From Tragulus kanchil (Eukaryota > Chordata > Mammalia > Artiodactyla > Tragulidae): a DNA stretch of 64,000 nt. The notes below the pieces were generated by a model. The model was not told where the DNA came from. It worked only from the letters and a program-made list of their open reading frames with translations, and searched no databases. The stretch spans positions 99,971,608 to 100,035,607 of the forward strand of contig JAIOJX010000025.1 of assembly GCA_022376925.1 (NCBI GenBank), in the 5' to 3' direction. This document shows, in pieces, positions 48,005 to 60,207 of this stretch (positions are counted from its first letter, which is position 1; each line of letters opens with the position of its first letter). The translations under genes were made by a program, and so were the position numbers.

Positions 48005-48230
48005 CTTTGAAGAATGCTATGGACAGAGGGGAGTCCGACTCTTAGACACCCCTATGGACTGTAGTCCACCAGGCTCCTCTGTCCATGGGATTCTCCAGGC
48101 AAGAATACTGGAGTGGGTTGCCATACCCTTCCCCAGGGGATCTTTGTGACTCAGGGATTGAACTTGAATCTGTTATATCTTCTGCAATGACAGGAAGTTT
48201 CTTTACTGCTAGTGCCACCTGGGAAGCCCC
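48005..48230 (-). mobile_element. Bov-tA/ART2-type SINE
   Basis: The complement is read on plus: 'ggactgtagtccaccaggct', 'cctctgtccatgggattctc', 'caggcaagaatactggagtg', 'agggattgaacttgaatctg', 'gtgccacctgggaagcccc'. It is followed by a short L1-like 3' stretch ('tagcatagggaactatagtc') and an (AC)n run at 48298-48313. Single copy. Confidence 0.9.
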
Positions 48231-48441
48231 TATAGCATAGGGAACTATAGTCAATACCTTGAAATAACCTATAATAGAAAAGAATTTGAAAAAGTATACA
48301 CACACACACACACGAGTGTCTGAATCATACTAAGAAATGGGGATATTTGACTTGTTTAATATTCTGTAGTTAGTTCATTCCTTCATCAAAAAAAAGTAAA
48401 ATTATTTAATTTTGGTCTTAGTCCAGACTTGAGTTTTTTTC

Positions 48442-48491
48442 TGCCTTTCTTTTGGCATGTTGCCTTTCTTTTGGCATGTTGCCTTTCTTTT
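48442..48491. repeat. 19-bp minisatellite, about 2.6 units
   Basis: The unit tgcctttcttttggcatgt occurs at 48442-48460 and 48461-48479, with a partial third unit to about 48491. The units are identical. Confidence 0.9.
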
Positions 48492-48904
48492 GATCACACT
48501 GATCAAAATAAAATGGGGAAGCCATTTTGATGTGGCCCAGAACCATCTGTAGCCTGTTTCCTATCCTCTCTTCAAACTTATCAGATCTCTTTCCATAATC
48601 TATAAAACAACTCTCTCAGCTTCAGAATATGATAAAATGCTTGGACAGTAATGCTATGTCCAACACATAAACCCTTTCTTTGTCTTTCCCAGCATAGATT
48701 CTGTTATTTTCTGAGCCAATGTGATCATCCAGATGACTCATTTTAAATCAACAAACAGAATTCATCAGTGTTTTCTAAGTTTCAAGCAAAAGTACAAATC
48801 AGGACCAAGATGAATCTGCTAACTAATGAATTCTTTATTTCCCTTTCATGTATATATACAACACACAAATATATTGTACCACAGATTAGTCCGGATTGTA
48901 TGTG

Positions 48905-49370
48905 TGTGTGTGCATGTTCAGTCATGTCCAACTCTTTGTGACCCCATGGACTGTAGCTTGCTAGACTCCCCTGTCCATGGGATTTCCCAGGCAAGAATGT
49001 ATATATATGCAGAGCAGCAATGGAAAAACAGACATGGAGAACAGTCTTATGGACACTGGGGTGAGGGAGGGGACTATGCTGTGGGACTAAGGGGTCTCAA
49101 ACTGGGGCTCTGTGGTGAGCTGGAGGAGTGGGCGCTGTGAGGGAGTTTCTGGAGTAAAGGGACATATGTATGCCTATGGTGGATTCAGGTTGATGTATGG
49201 CAGTAAACAACAAAACTCTGTAAAAAAAAAAAAAAAATACTAGAGTGGGTTGGAATTTCCTCTCCAAGGGATGTTCCCAACCCAGGGATCAAACTCATGT
49301 CTCTTGCATCTTCCTCAGTGGCAGAAAGGCTGTTTTTCTTCACCACTGCACCATCTGGGAAGCCCAAGGG
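48905..49370 (-). mobile_element. Bov-tA/ART2-type SINE split by an L1 3' end
   Basis: The complement is read on plus: 'gttcagtcatgtccaactct' and 'ccatgggatttcccaggcaa' up to 48997, then again from 49239 with 'tactagagtgggttggaatt' and 'aacccagggatcaaactcat', ending 'accatctgggaagccc'. The two halves join exactly at 'gcaagaa|tactagagtggg'. A (TG)n run precedes it (48899-48912). Confidence 0.9.
48998..49238 (+). mobile_element. Ruminant L1 3' end inserted in a SINE
   Basis: 5'-truncated L1 3' UTR: 'gagaacagtcttatggacac', 'gggacatatgtatgcctatg', 'gtaaacaacaaaactctgta' and a pure A-tail of about 15 bases. Less diverged than the 21880-22170 copy. It lies in the middle of the 48905-49370 SINE, so it is the younger insertion. 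Confidence 0.87.
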
Positions 49371-49559
49371 CCTAAGTAAAATAATGTGACTTTAAAGATG
49401 CATATATTGCTTTTATTGATAATATTCCATGGCTTCATTTTTGTCTTAAATTCAATGATTTTAAAAAGAAAAACAAAATTCTTCTCTGCCTTCCCATTTA
49501 GGTAATGATCAACACTGAAATACTAACCACAGTAGATTATAACTTAGAAGTCATGACAA

Positions 49560-49760
49560 AAGTTAGCATATACTGAATATTTACTATGTCCCCAGATACA
49601 AATACTAAATATTTACTAGCTGTTATTTTATTAAAAACTCATAACAATTCTATGGATTATAAAACCAATAATACCATCATTTATGTATGAACACACTCAG
49701 GTTTAGGAAGGTAAAGGAACTTGCTCAAAATTACACACCTAGTAACCAGTGGAGACATGA
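49560..49760 (-). mobile_element. MIR SINE relic, antisense
   Basis: 'actgaatatttactatgtcc', 'ttaaaaactcataacaattc', 'ggtaaaggaacttgctcaaa' and 'attacacacctagtaaccag' give the antisense MIR order. Confidence 0.75.
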
Positions 49761-49883
49761 AATAAACAATTTTTCTTTAACTTTAAATTCAGAGCTATTA
49801 AATGTCTGGCAGCACAGTAAAGTCATTTCTCCAATCAAGATCCATCAATGGGGATAAAAATGTAATATTATCCTGAGTTAAAT

Positions 49884-50092
49884 GGATCTTCCAGGTAGCT
49901 TAGTGGTAAAGAATCTATTTGCCAATGCAGGAGACACAAGAGATGCAGATTCTATCCCTGGGTAGGTATGATTCCCTGGAGAAGGAAATGGCAAACCACT
50001 CCAGTATTCTTGCCTCAAAAATCCCATGGACATGAGGAAAAGGTCACAACTAGTTGAACACGACCTAGCAACTGAGCATGCATGAGCCAAAA
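49884..50092 (+). mobile_element. Bov-tA/ART2-type SINE
   Basis: 'gtagcttagtggtaaagaat', 'gccaatgcaggagacacaag', 'aaaccactccagtattcttg', 'acgacctagcaactgagcat'. It ends about 110 bp before D15's neighbour D16 starts. Single copy. Confidence 0.9.
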
Positions 50093-50202
50093 TATCAAAA
50101 AAATCTGAAATAAATGATATTTTGAAACTTCTGAAATAAAAAATAAAACAGAATGCTAATTTTTTTAAAAATTACACATTTATGGTTGTGTACTTTTCTG
50201 GC

Positions 50203-52543
50203 TGTGTGGTATATTTAATAATGAAATGGTGTATAAGAGAGAAATACATTTATGTCCTCTTTTATATATTCTATAACAATTAAATTCACACAGGCAACTG
50301 CAATAAAAATTTCATGAAATCATTTTAACTCAATCCTTATTTTCACCAGTCTCTCACAGGTATCATTCATACTACCAGGCCATTGTCCCTAAAATTCCTG
50401 CCATGGCTCTCTGTGTTTCTGTCACCTTCCTTCCGATTGCACTCCTGAAATTCATTTCCTGTTTCTCCTTCCATAATCCACTGATACTCCAACCTCACTC
50501 ATGCCTCTAACAACACACAATGTAAAATTGTTTTAATCAGGGCTCACATCCATACTTAATTCCTAGAGATAATGGTTTCATGGAGCTTTCATTTATATTT
50601 AAAATAAATTTATTCTTTCAAACCAGGGTCTTTGGGTCCACAATTTGTGTTTTAGCTGAAAACAGACTATAAAACTCATAGAAACCTTTGAATATATTCT
50701 TCCCATTTAAGTGAATAAATGAGAACTAATTTTAAACATATAAAATATTACCACATGAAATTTTAGGAATTTCATATTGGTTTAAGTCACTTCAAAATAG
50801 TAAAAAGGGGATTAAGCACATATTTTTCCAATAGTTATTGAGAGGTTTGACAACTCAGCTTCAGTAGGAGTTTAATTATAAATGAAAGTACGAAAAGATG
50901 AAAAAAAATCTAATCCAAAAGATTTCTTCACTATGCTGAAAGACAGATCAATAATAATAAATTGGATTTTTAGCCTTTGGGAATACATGAGTACCAAAAA
51001 GAAAAGTAAACCTAAGTAAAGATATTCTGGGCTCCCTCCAGTGAATGGACAAAATTACTTTAAAATCAATGTTATATTGCATTGGAATGAAATAAGATGT
51101 ATTAGAACCTCAGCAAGATAAACAAATACTTGATGTCTAATGATAATTCTAACAGCTTTTTAAGGACACATGTGTAACTAAAAGTTGTTGAAGGTGGGCC
51201 AATGCAATGACTGAAGTTATCAAGTAATATAAACTCACCAACGAAAAGCAACAAGACTTTCCAAAATTCTGGCCAGGGTCAGCCCTCAGTGAACAATGAA
51301 AGAAATGACATGTGGAAAACCGCATTTTCCTTTTCACTCTGCTCCTTTCACTTTATAACCATGAGCCAGCTTTGCTTTTTGTTTAAGATGTGTGGTATAC
51401 TTAATAATGATATCGTATATAAGAGAGAAATACATTTATGTCCTCTTTTATATATTCTATAACAATTAAATTCACACAGGCAACTGCAATAAAAATTTCA
51501 TGAAATCATTTTAACTCAATCCTTATTTTCACCAGTCTCTCACAGGTATCATTCATACTACCAGGCCATTGTCCCTAAAATTCCTGCCATGGCTCTCTGT
51601 GTTTCTGTCACCTTCCTTCCGATTGCACTCCTGAAATTCATTTCCTGTTTCTCCTTCCATAATCCACTGATACTCCAACCTCACTCATGCCTCTAACAAC
51701 ACACAATGTAAAATTGTTTTAATCAGGGCTCACATCCATACTTAATTCCTAGAGATAATGGTTTCATGGAGCTTTCATTTATATTTAAAATAAATTTATT
51801 CTTTCAAACCAGGGTCTTTGGGTCCACAATTTGTGTTTTAGCTGAAAACAGACTATAAAACTCATAGAAACCTTTGAATATATTCTTCCCATTTAAGTGA
51901 ATAAATGAGAACTAATTTTAAACATATAAAATATTACCACATGAAATTTTAGGAATTTCATATTGGTTTAAGTCACTTCAAAATAGTAAAAAGGGGATTA
52001 AGCACATATTTTTCCAATAGTTATTGAGAGGTTTGACAACTCAGCTTCAGTAGGAGTTTAATTATAAATGAAAGTACGAAAAGATGAAAAAAAATCTAAT
52101 CCAAAAGATTTCTTCACTATGCTGAAAGACAGATCAATAATAATAAATTGGATTTTTAGCCTTTGGGAATACATGAGTACCAAAAAGAAAAGTAAACCTA
52201 AGTAAAGATATTCTGGGCTCCCTCCAGTGAATGGACAAAATTACTTTAAAATCAATGTTATATTGCATTGGAATGAAATAAGATGTATTAGAACCTCAGC
52301 AAGATAAACAAATACTTGATGTCTAATGATAATTCTAACAGCTTTTTAAGGACACATGTGTAACTAAAAGTTGTTGAAGGTGGGCCAATGCAATGACTGA
52401 AGTTATCAAGTAATATAAACTCACCAACGAAAAGCAACAAGACTTTCCAAAATTCTGGCCAGGGTCAGCCCTCAGTGAACAATGAAAGAAATGACATGTG
52501 GAAAACCGCATTTTCCTTTTCACTCTGCTCCTTTCACTTTATA
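50203..52543. repeat. Direct duplication D16 (false-duplication candidate)
   Basis: Copy 1 is 50203-51357 and copy 2 is 51389-52543, offset 1186. Four substitutions cluster within the first 30 bp of copy 2. The 31-bp spacer (51358-51388) is a shortened, altered version of the sequence that follows copy 2 (52544-52590), most visibly 'agctttgctttttgttta' against 'agctttgctgttgttta'. The unit has no repeat I can name and no coding signal. Confidence 0.96.
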
Positions 52544-52571
52544 CCAGAGCCATCATGAAGCTAGTGAAGTC

Positions 52572-52790
52572 AAGCTTTGCTGTTGTTTAGTCACTAAGTC
52601 ATGTCCGACTCTTGCAACCCCAAGGACTGTAGCCTGCCAGACCCCTCTGTCCATGGGATTTCCCAGGCAAGAATACTAGAGTGGGTTGCCATTTCCCACT
52701 CCAGGGCATCTTCCTGATCCAAGGATTAAATCCACATCTCCTGCATTGGCAGGCAGATGTTTTACTGCTGTGCCACCTGGGAAGCCCCAA
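52572..52790 (-). mobile_element. Bov-tA/ART2-type SINE
   Basis: The complement is read on plus: 'gtttagtcactaagtcatgt', 'tctgtccatgggatttccca', 'ggcaagaatactagagtggg', 'ccacctgggaagccccaa' at the end. The duplicate at 53753-53971 carries a six-substitution cluster. Confidence 0.92.
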
Positions 52791-52834
52791 AGCCAAGCTT
52801 TAGGACCTATCTTTTTTACTCAAAAAAGGTGAAA

Positions 52835-53038
52835 GCTTTAGTCACTCAGTTGTGTCTGACTCTTAGCATCTCCATGGACTTTAGCCTGCTCTGCTCTTCT
52901 GTCCATGGAACTCTTCAGGCAAGAATACTGGAGTGGGTAGCCATTCCCTTCTACAAGGAATCTTCCCAATGCAAGGACTGAATGCAGGTCTCCTGCAATG
53001 CGGGCAGATTCTTTACTGTCTGAACCACAACAAAGTCC
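52835..53038 (-). mobile_element. Bov-tA/ART2-type SINE
   Basis: 'gctttagtcactcagttgtg', 'tctgactcttagcatctcca', 'caggcaagaatactggagtg', 'caatgcgggcagattcttta'. Same orientation as the SINE 45 bp to its left. The duplicate is at 54016-54219. Confidence 0.92.
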
Positions 53039-53752
53039 CCTTTTTACTCAGGCCCCATCTAATTTTCTACATTTATATCTAGCAGGGCAGACTATTTAAA
53101 CCCCCTTTCTTAAGGAGGGCCCACCAAACAATTTAAACTTCAGGTCCCACAAACCTTGGTTAACCCCTTGATCAGAAGCATGCACTCTCTTGGAATCCAA
53201 GATAGTTTTAAGATTCTATTTGGCAAAGATTTTCTTTATTCTTATTACCTGAAGGTCATTAACTCATTCTCCAAAGAAAAGAGACAAAGTCTCCTTGTCT
53301 GCTGTCACATGGGAAGGGAGAAACATATTTGAGGAAGCGTGGAAATAAGCAAGACAGTCTCAGTCAGTCAGGGTTCAGGGCACACTGGAATATCTCTAGA
53401 CTTTGCACTTCCAGCTACCTAGTTGGAATTGGAAAGATTGAAAAGGGAGACTTAAGGCATAAAGATGCTTAACTTCTTCCTTGACAGGTAGAAATCATTG
53501 ATCTTTCACTTATATAATGACAGCTTTTAAGGACACATGTGTAACTAAAAGTTGTTGAAGGTGGGCCAATGCAATGACTGAAGTTATCAAGTAATATAAA
53601 CTCACCAACGAAAAGCAACAAGACTTTCCAAAATTCTGGCCAGGGTCAGCCCTCAGTGAACAATGAAAGAAATGACATGTGGAAAACCGCATTTTCCTTT
53701 TCACTCTGCTCCTTTCACTTTATACCAGAGCCATCATGAAGCTAGTGAAGTC

Positions 53753-53971
53753 AAGCTTTGCTGTTGTTTAGTCACTAAGTCATGACAGACTCTTGTAACC
53801 CTACGGACTGTGGCCTGCCAGACCCCTCTGTCCATGGGATTTCCCAGGCAAGAATACTAGAGTGGGTTGCCATTTCCCACTCCAGGGCATCTTCCTGATC
53901 CAAGGATTAAATCCACATCTCCTGCATTGGCAGGCAGATGTTTTACTGCTGTGCCACCTGGGAAGCCCCAA
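53753..53971 (-). mobile_element. Bov-tA/ART2-type SINE, second copy (D17)
   Basis: Same element as 52572-52790, except for six clustered differences at 53785-53812. Confidence 0.92.
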
Positions 53972-54015
53972 AGCCAAGCTTTAGGACCTATCTTTTTTAC
54001 TCAAAAAAGGTGAAA

Positions 54016-54219
54016 GCTTTAGTCACTCAGTTGTGTCTGACTCTTAGCATCTCCATGGACTTTAGCCTGCTCTGCTCTTCTGTCCATGGAACTCTTCAGG
54101 CAAGAATACTGGAGTGGGTAGCCATTCCCTTCTACAAGGAATCTTCCCAATGCAAGGACTGAATGCAGGTCTCCTGCAATGCGGGCAGATTCTTTACTGT
54201 CTGAACCACAACAAAGTCC
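54016..54219 (-). mobile_element. Bov-tA/ART2-type SINE, second copy (D17)
   Basis: Same element as 52835-53038 at offset 1181. Confidence 0.92.
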
Positions 54220-54509
54220 CCTTTTTACTCAGGCCCCATCTAATTTTCTACATTTATATCTAGCAGGGCAGACTATTTAAACCCCCTTTCTTAAGGAGGG
54301 CCCACCAAACAATTTAAACTTCAGGTCCCACAAACCTTGGTTAACCCCTTGATCAGAAGCATGCACTCTCTTGGAATCCAAGATAGTTTTAAGATTCTAT
54401 TTGGCAAAGATTTTCTTTATTCTTATTACCTGAAGGTCATTAACTCATTCTCCAAAGAAAAGAGACAAAGTCTCCTTGTCTGCTGTCACATGGGAAGGGA
54501 GAAACATAT

Positions 54510-56675
54510 TTGAGGAAGCGTGGAAATAAGCAAGACAGTCTCAGTCAGTCAGGGTTCAGGGCACACTGGAATATCTCTAGACTTTGCACTTCCAGCTACC
54601 TAGTTGGAATTGGAAAGATTGAAAAGGGAGACTTAAGGCATAAAGATGCTTAACTTCTTCCTTGACAGGTAGAAATCATTGATCTTTCACTTATATAATG
54701 ACTGTAATTTCTTATCTTTTGTTCTATGACTTCTGTCACTAATAATTGAAGATATCACACTTGCCTATGGGTATTTTGTCTTAACCTATCTTTTGCAACT
54801 TTGTGGTTCCCTGCATTCATCTTACATTTTTTTGCTGTAAGTAGTTCATCGCATCTTGGATTTACCATTCCCAAGATAAGCAAGTGATTGCTTCTGTTAT
54901 AACTGATGATATTCTAGCTGGGTCAAAACTTTCAAAGTAAGTTATCTGGGAGATCATAGATTTTCAGTCATAAATTGGTTGCTCAGGGCCAAAGGCATGT
55001 CTGGGCATGAAGATACATGGACAGAACCAGACTACCTGTGCAGAAAATGCCATTGGCAGGGACAGTGCATAGAAGTATTTCCCTCAGAAAAAATTAGATA
55101 TGACAGTCAATGGGATATTCAATTTATTGTTTCATTCTTACTTACCCAGAAAGCTAGTCATATTAGAAACTTAACCAATATCATTTTTCTCTTCTGAGTT
55201 TTTCCAAAAGTATAACAGAACCCATGATTTAAATCTAACCTTGCCTGCCCCATTTATGCCCAACCCACCAAAAACAAAACTGTATTCAGAAACAAAATAA
55301 AATAAAGCCAACAGTTCTCTGAGAGAACTGAGAGCCAATCAGTTATCTTTGTTCTGCTTAAAATAAAGTTTTCAATTCAATTATTAACAAATAAAAATTC
55401 CTTCTTCCTAAATATAGACTAATTAGAAGAAAAGACTGAAATCAAACTAAATTATTCCTATTTCAATGATGTCTTCTGTAGACCCACTTTTACATTTTTC
55501 TTTTTGTCTTATAGCACATGATTTTTCCTCATAACTGCATAAAATACAATTCTGCTCAGTAATATAGTTAAACATTTTCTTATGTTTCATTGAGGAAGCG
55601 TGGAAATAAGCAAGACAGTCTCAGTCAGTCAGGGTTCAGGGCACACTGGAATATCTCTAGACTTTGCACTTCCAGCTACCTAGTTGGAATTGGAAAGATT
55701 GAAAAGGGAGACTTAAGGCATAAAGATGCTTAACTTCTTCCTTGACAGGTAGAAATCATTGATCTTTCACTTATATAATGACTGTAATTTCTTATCTTTT
55801 GTTCTATGACTTCTGTCACTAATAATTGAAGATATCACACTTGCCTATGGGTATTTTGTCTTAACCTATCTTTTGCAACTTTGTGGTTCCCTGCATTCAT
55901 CTTACATTTTTTTGCTGTAAGTAGTTCATCGCATCTTGGATTTACCATTCCCAAGATAAGCAAGTGATTGCTTCTGTTATAACTGATGATATTCTAGCTG
56001 GGTCAAAACTTTCAAAGTAAGTTATCTGGGAGATCATAGATTTTCAGTCATAAATTGGTTGCTCAGGGCCAAAGGCATGTCTGGGCATGAAGATACATGG
56101 ACAGAACCAGACTACCTGTGCAGAAAATGCCATTGGCAGGGACAGTGCATAGAAGTATTTCCCTCAGAAAAAATTAGATATGACAGTCAATGGGATATTC
56201 AATTTATTGTTTCATTCTTACTTACCCAGAAAGCTAGTCATATTAGAAACTTAACCAATATCATTTTTCTCTTCTGAGTTTTTCCAAAAGTATAACAGAA
56301 CCCATGATTTAAATCTAACCTTGCCTGCCCCATTTATGCCCAACCCACCAAAAACAAAACTGTATTCAGAAACAAAATAAAATAAAGCCAACAGTTCTCT
56401 GAGAGAACTGAGAGCCAATCAGTTATCTTTGTTCTGCTTAAAATAAAGTTTTCAATTCAATTATTAACAAATAAAAATTCCTTCTTCCTAAATATAGACT
56501 AATTAGAAGAAAAGACTGAAATCAAACTAAATTATTCCTATTTCAATGATGTCTTCTGTAGACCCACTTTTACATTTTTCTTTTTTGTCTTATAGCACAT
56601 GATTTTTTTCCTCATAACTGCATAAAATACAATTCTGCTCAGTAATATAGTTAAACATTTTCTTATGTTTCATTG
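54510..56675. repeat. Direct duplication D18 (false-duplication candidate)
   Basis: Copy 1 is 54510-55592 and copy 2 is 55590-56675, overlapping by the 3-bp microhomology ttg. The offset is 1080, rising to 1083 through two T-run changes near 56585 and 56608. It starts inside D17 copy 2, so 53329-53521, 54510-54702 and 55590-55782 are three versions of one stretch. The unit has no named repeat; the 72-codon frames at 54979 and 56059 show no known domain. Confidence 0.95.
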
Positions 56676-56744
56676 TTTTTTTTTTCATTTTCATGGGCTT
56701 AATGAAAATAGAAATATTTTTATGATTGATTGAAATAATAATAA

Positions 56745-56955
56745 AACAAATATACAACTTACTATTATGTGTCAGGAATTGTACTATCCATTCCCATGTG
56801 TTATCTCCCTTAATCCTCCCTAAAACCTCTGGATAGATTCTATTCCCTAAATCATATTACAGATGAGAAAACTGAGGTTCAGAGATATTAAGCAACTTGC
56901 TCAGTTAATAGGCAGTGTTGTTGGGATTTAAACCAGGAAGTCTCATTCTACAGCA
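56745..56955 (-). mobile_element. MIR SINE relic, antisense
   Basis: 'ttactattatgtgtcaggaa', 'acagatgagaaaactgaggt', 'tcagagatattaagcaactt' and 'tgggatttaaaccaggaagt' match antisense MIR well. The following 56960-57120 ('ctgaggagatttaataccct', 'cagagtttctgatttattga') may be a MER20/MER5-type DNA transposon relic. Confidence 0.85.
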
Positions 56956-57120
56956 GAAACTTTGGCTGGATTCTGGAATTGCCTGAGGAGATTTAATACC
57001 CTGGGTCTCTTCCCCAGAGTTTCTGATTTATTGATCTGACAAGGATTTTTTCTCCCCTTCTCCTGAGGTGAGTCTAGTATGAATCCAAGCATGTAACTAC
57101 TGCTCTACAGCCTAAGTTAT

Positions 57121-57820
57121 TAACCATTAGGTAATAAATGAGTTAACGAACAAGCTAATACATTGTCTCTTCATTGTCCATTTTTAAAAATAAATATAGA
57201 CTGACAGTTCCATTTAAAAACAAAACAAAACAATAATATTTAATTGGCCACTCAGAGAAAATGAAACTAATTGTTTCAAAATGGATTTACCTAGACTTGA
57301 CCACTTGTCAAAGAGTTAATGTTATTTCCCAGAGAGAGGCAGTGTGTGGATTCCATAAATGGCCACCTCAATCTCACTTACTTTTTCATGTGGACAGGGA
57401 CCGCAGTGGGGAAGCTACACAGGGCATCCTACCGACTGAAGCTGTTTAAACAGGGCTCCTTGGTCCATCTTTTGTTTTATGCTCTCCAGTTCCCTCAACC
57501 TATTATTCTTAATGCATCATTCCTCCTTGCTTTGTCTCCACTGCAGAGTGGGAATTACACCACTTTCAACAATTAGCAGAGTAGGCAACAGGAGCTCTAT
57601 TTTTTGCTTTGGAGCCAGATCTCTTCTATTAGTCACAGTCGACTTGCAGATATAGATAAAAGAATCTAGACAAAACTATAAATACTAATCAGGCACAAAT
57701 TCACTATGTGTTAGTGGCTAAATTGATAGTAGAAATTTTCAAAGAGCTAATAACCTTGGAGGGAAGACAAGTAGACAAATGCGGAAGGATAAATGGTGAG
57801 GTTTTAACTTGTTTGCTAAT
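57121..57820. other. Unassigned sequence, no gene seen
   Basis: Open frames at 57261-57449 and 57319-57576 have no recognisable domain. From 57418 the sequence belongs to D19. Confidence 0.4.
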
Positions 57821-57822
57821 GT

Positions 57823-58032
57823 GGGCTTCCCTGGTTTCCCTAGTAGTAAAGAACTCTCCTGTCAATGCTGGAGACATATGTGACTCTGGTTCAGTTCTTG
57901 GGTGGGAAAGATCACCTGGAGGAGGGTATGGAAACCCACGCCAGTATTCTTTCCTAGAAAATCCCACGGACAGAGTAGCCTGGTGGGATACAGTCCATGG
58001 GGTTGCAAAGAGTCAGACACGCCTGAAGTAAC
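57823..58032 (+). mobile_element. Bov-tA/ART2-type SINE
   Basis: 'gggcttccctggtttcccta', 'gtcaatgctggagacatatg', 'acggacagagtagcctggtg', 'ggttgcaaagagtcagacac'. It begins with a CHR-like 'gggcttccctggt' head but carries the BovB-type tail. The duplicate is at 58938-59147. Confidence 0.92.
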
Positions 58033-58937
58033 TTAGTACGCGTGCATAGCACCCAATGTGTGCGTGTATGTCTGTCTGTCTTTTTCTCAATGTTTGTGAT
58101 TCAGTATAAGCAGGCTAAAGTTTGAGAACCACTGCTTTCTTCAACTAGTCCTACCTGTATCTCATAGCCCTGAGAAACTGAATGCATAAACAGACAAAGG
58201 TGAGACCATGGATGACAATGAAATTCTGACCCACAGATAATGGAGCAACCCCTGCCTCTGGGTTGATGGCTGCCTGCATTCACCACTTCTCTGCCTGCCT
58301 TTGACTCGCTGGCAAACACAATTGGTAGTGGTTGACTCCTTTGGTATAGCACGATCTGAATAAATAGCCTCTATTTGTTCTTACTAAATAGTCTTTATTT
58401 ATTGCCACAGAGCAAGGGGAAAGGGCAACTGTGTTGGAATTTTGAGCTCATCCTCTGCAGACTGGTGAGTGTTTTCATATGCGTTTCCTTGAAATTCCCT
58501 TTTCTATGCCTCTTAAGATGTCTTCAGGAGGTCACAGGGCATCCTACCGACTGAAGCTGTTTAAACAGGGCTCCTTGGTCCATCTTTTGTTTTATGCTCT
58601 CCAGTTCCCTCAACCTATTATTCTTAATGCATCATTCCTCCTTGCTTTGTCTCCACTGCAGAGTGGGAATTACACCACTTTCAACAATTAGCAGAGTAGG
58701 CAACAGGAGCTCTATTTTTTGCTTTGGAGCCAGATCTCTTCTATTAGTCACAGTCGACTTGCAGATATAGATAAAAGAATCTAGACAAAACTATAAATAC
58801 TAATCAGGCACAAATTCACTATGTGTTAGTGGCTAAATTGATAGTAGAAATTTTCAAAGAGCTAATAACCTTGGAGGGAAGACAAGTAGACAAATGCGGA
58901 AGGATAAATGGTGAGGTTTTAACTTGTTTGCTAATGT

Positions 58938-59147
58938 GGGCTTCCCTGGTTTCCCTAGTAGTAAAGAACTCTCCTGTCAATGCTGGAGACATATGTGACT
59001 CTGGTTCAGTTCTTGGGTGGGAAAGATCACCTGGAGGAGGGTATGGAAACCCACGCCAGTATTCTTTCCTAGAAAATCCCACGGACAGAGTAGCCTGGTG
59101 GGATACAGTCCATGGGGTTGCAAAGAGTCAGACACGCCTGAAGTAAC
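58938..59147 (+). mobile_element. Bov-tA/ART2-type SINE, second copy (D19)
   Basis: Same element as 57823-58032 at offset 1115. Confidence 0.92.
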
Positions 59148-60207
59148 TTAGTACGCGTGCATAGCACCCAATGTGTGCGTGTATGTCTGTCTGTCTTTTC
59201 TCAATGTTTGTGATTCAGTATAAGCAGGCTAAAGTTTGAGAACCACTGCTTTCTTCAACTAGTCCTACCTGTATCTCATAGCCCTGAGAAACTGAATGCA
59301 TAAACAGACAAAGGTGAGACCATGGATGACAATGAAATTCTGACCCACAGATAATGGAGCAACCCCTGCCTCTGGGTTGATGGCTGCCTGCATTCACCAC
59401 TTCTCTGCCTGCCTTTGACTCGCTGGCAAACACAATTGGTAGTGGTTGACTCCTTTGGTATAGCACGATCTGAATAAATAGCCTCTATTTGTTCTTACTA
59501 AATAGTCTTTATTTATTGCCACAGAGCAAGGGGAAAGGGCAACTGTGTTGGAATTTTGAGCTCATCCTCTGCAGACTGGTGAGTGTTTTCATATGCGTTT
59601 CCTTGAAATTCCCTTTTCTATGCCTCTTAAGATGTCTTCAGGGAGGTGGCAGGCAGGACAACAGACAGGGCAATAGGAACCTGTATCCAGGTCAGGAAAA
59701 ATCAACTTGACCTTCTGCCGATGTCACAGTGGTGTTTGAGTAAGAACCTCAGACCTCAGAAACAATCTCAAAAGATGGATGAACTCATGAATTTAATCAC
59801 CTTTATATTTGAGATAAGAAATAATACCATCAGTGGAATTGACCTGGAAATTATGAATTTTTGTTTTCTTTTAAACATCAGACAAAAGGAGGGCTCAAGT
59901 TAGAAACCAAGTTCAGTTAAGGGAAAATAAGGTTGTACTTTGATTTAGTTCACTGCTTAAGTGGTGCTAACGAGTTGGCTACTCAAAATTTTGGAGGAAA
60001 GGGCATATTTACTCTGATATAGGGAGGATTTCCATGCCTGATTCTTGGAGGAAACTGTATCCTGAGCAAGAAAGTTGAAAAGTATTTTAATACATTCACC
60101 TTTACTCTCCCTCTAAATCCCAAGGCCAATTGAAAAAACACCTTGTTAAAATTAACCATACAAGATAGGACAACATAATAATGAAAATACAGAAGTCAGC
60201 ATGGGGA

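Larger units (their letters stand above)
52338..54702. repeat. Direct duplication D17 (false-duplication candidate)
   Basis: Copy 1 is 52338-53521 and copy 2 is 53520-54702, overlapping by the 2-bp microhomology ac. The offset is 1182, then 1181. Six substitutions fall within 28 bp (52604-52631 against 53785-53812), inside a SINE. D17 starts inside D16 copy 2, so 51152-51357, 52338-52543 and 53520-53724 are three versions of one stretch. Confidence 0.95.
57418..59647. repeat. Direct duplication D19 (false-duplication candidate)
   Basis: Copy 1 is 57418-58532 and copy 2 is 58533-59647, directly abutting. The offset is 1115, dipping to 1114 after a T-run change near 59196 and returning after an extra g near 59641. 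Confidence 0.95.

Noticed and set aside
57823..58032. Hybrid CHR/Bov-tA SINE because of its 'gggcttccctggt' head
   Set aside because: Many Bov-tA copies begin with this same head, so no recombination needs to be invoked.
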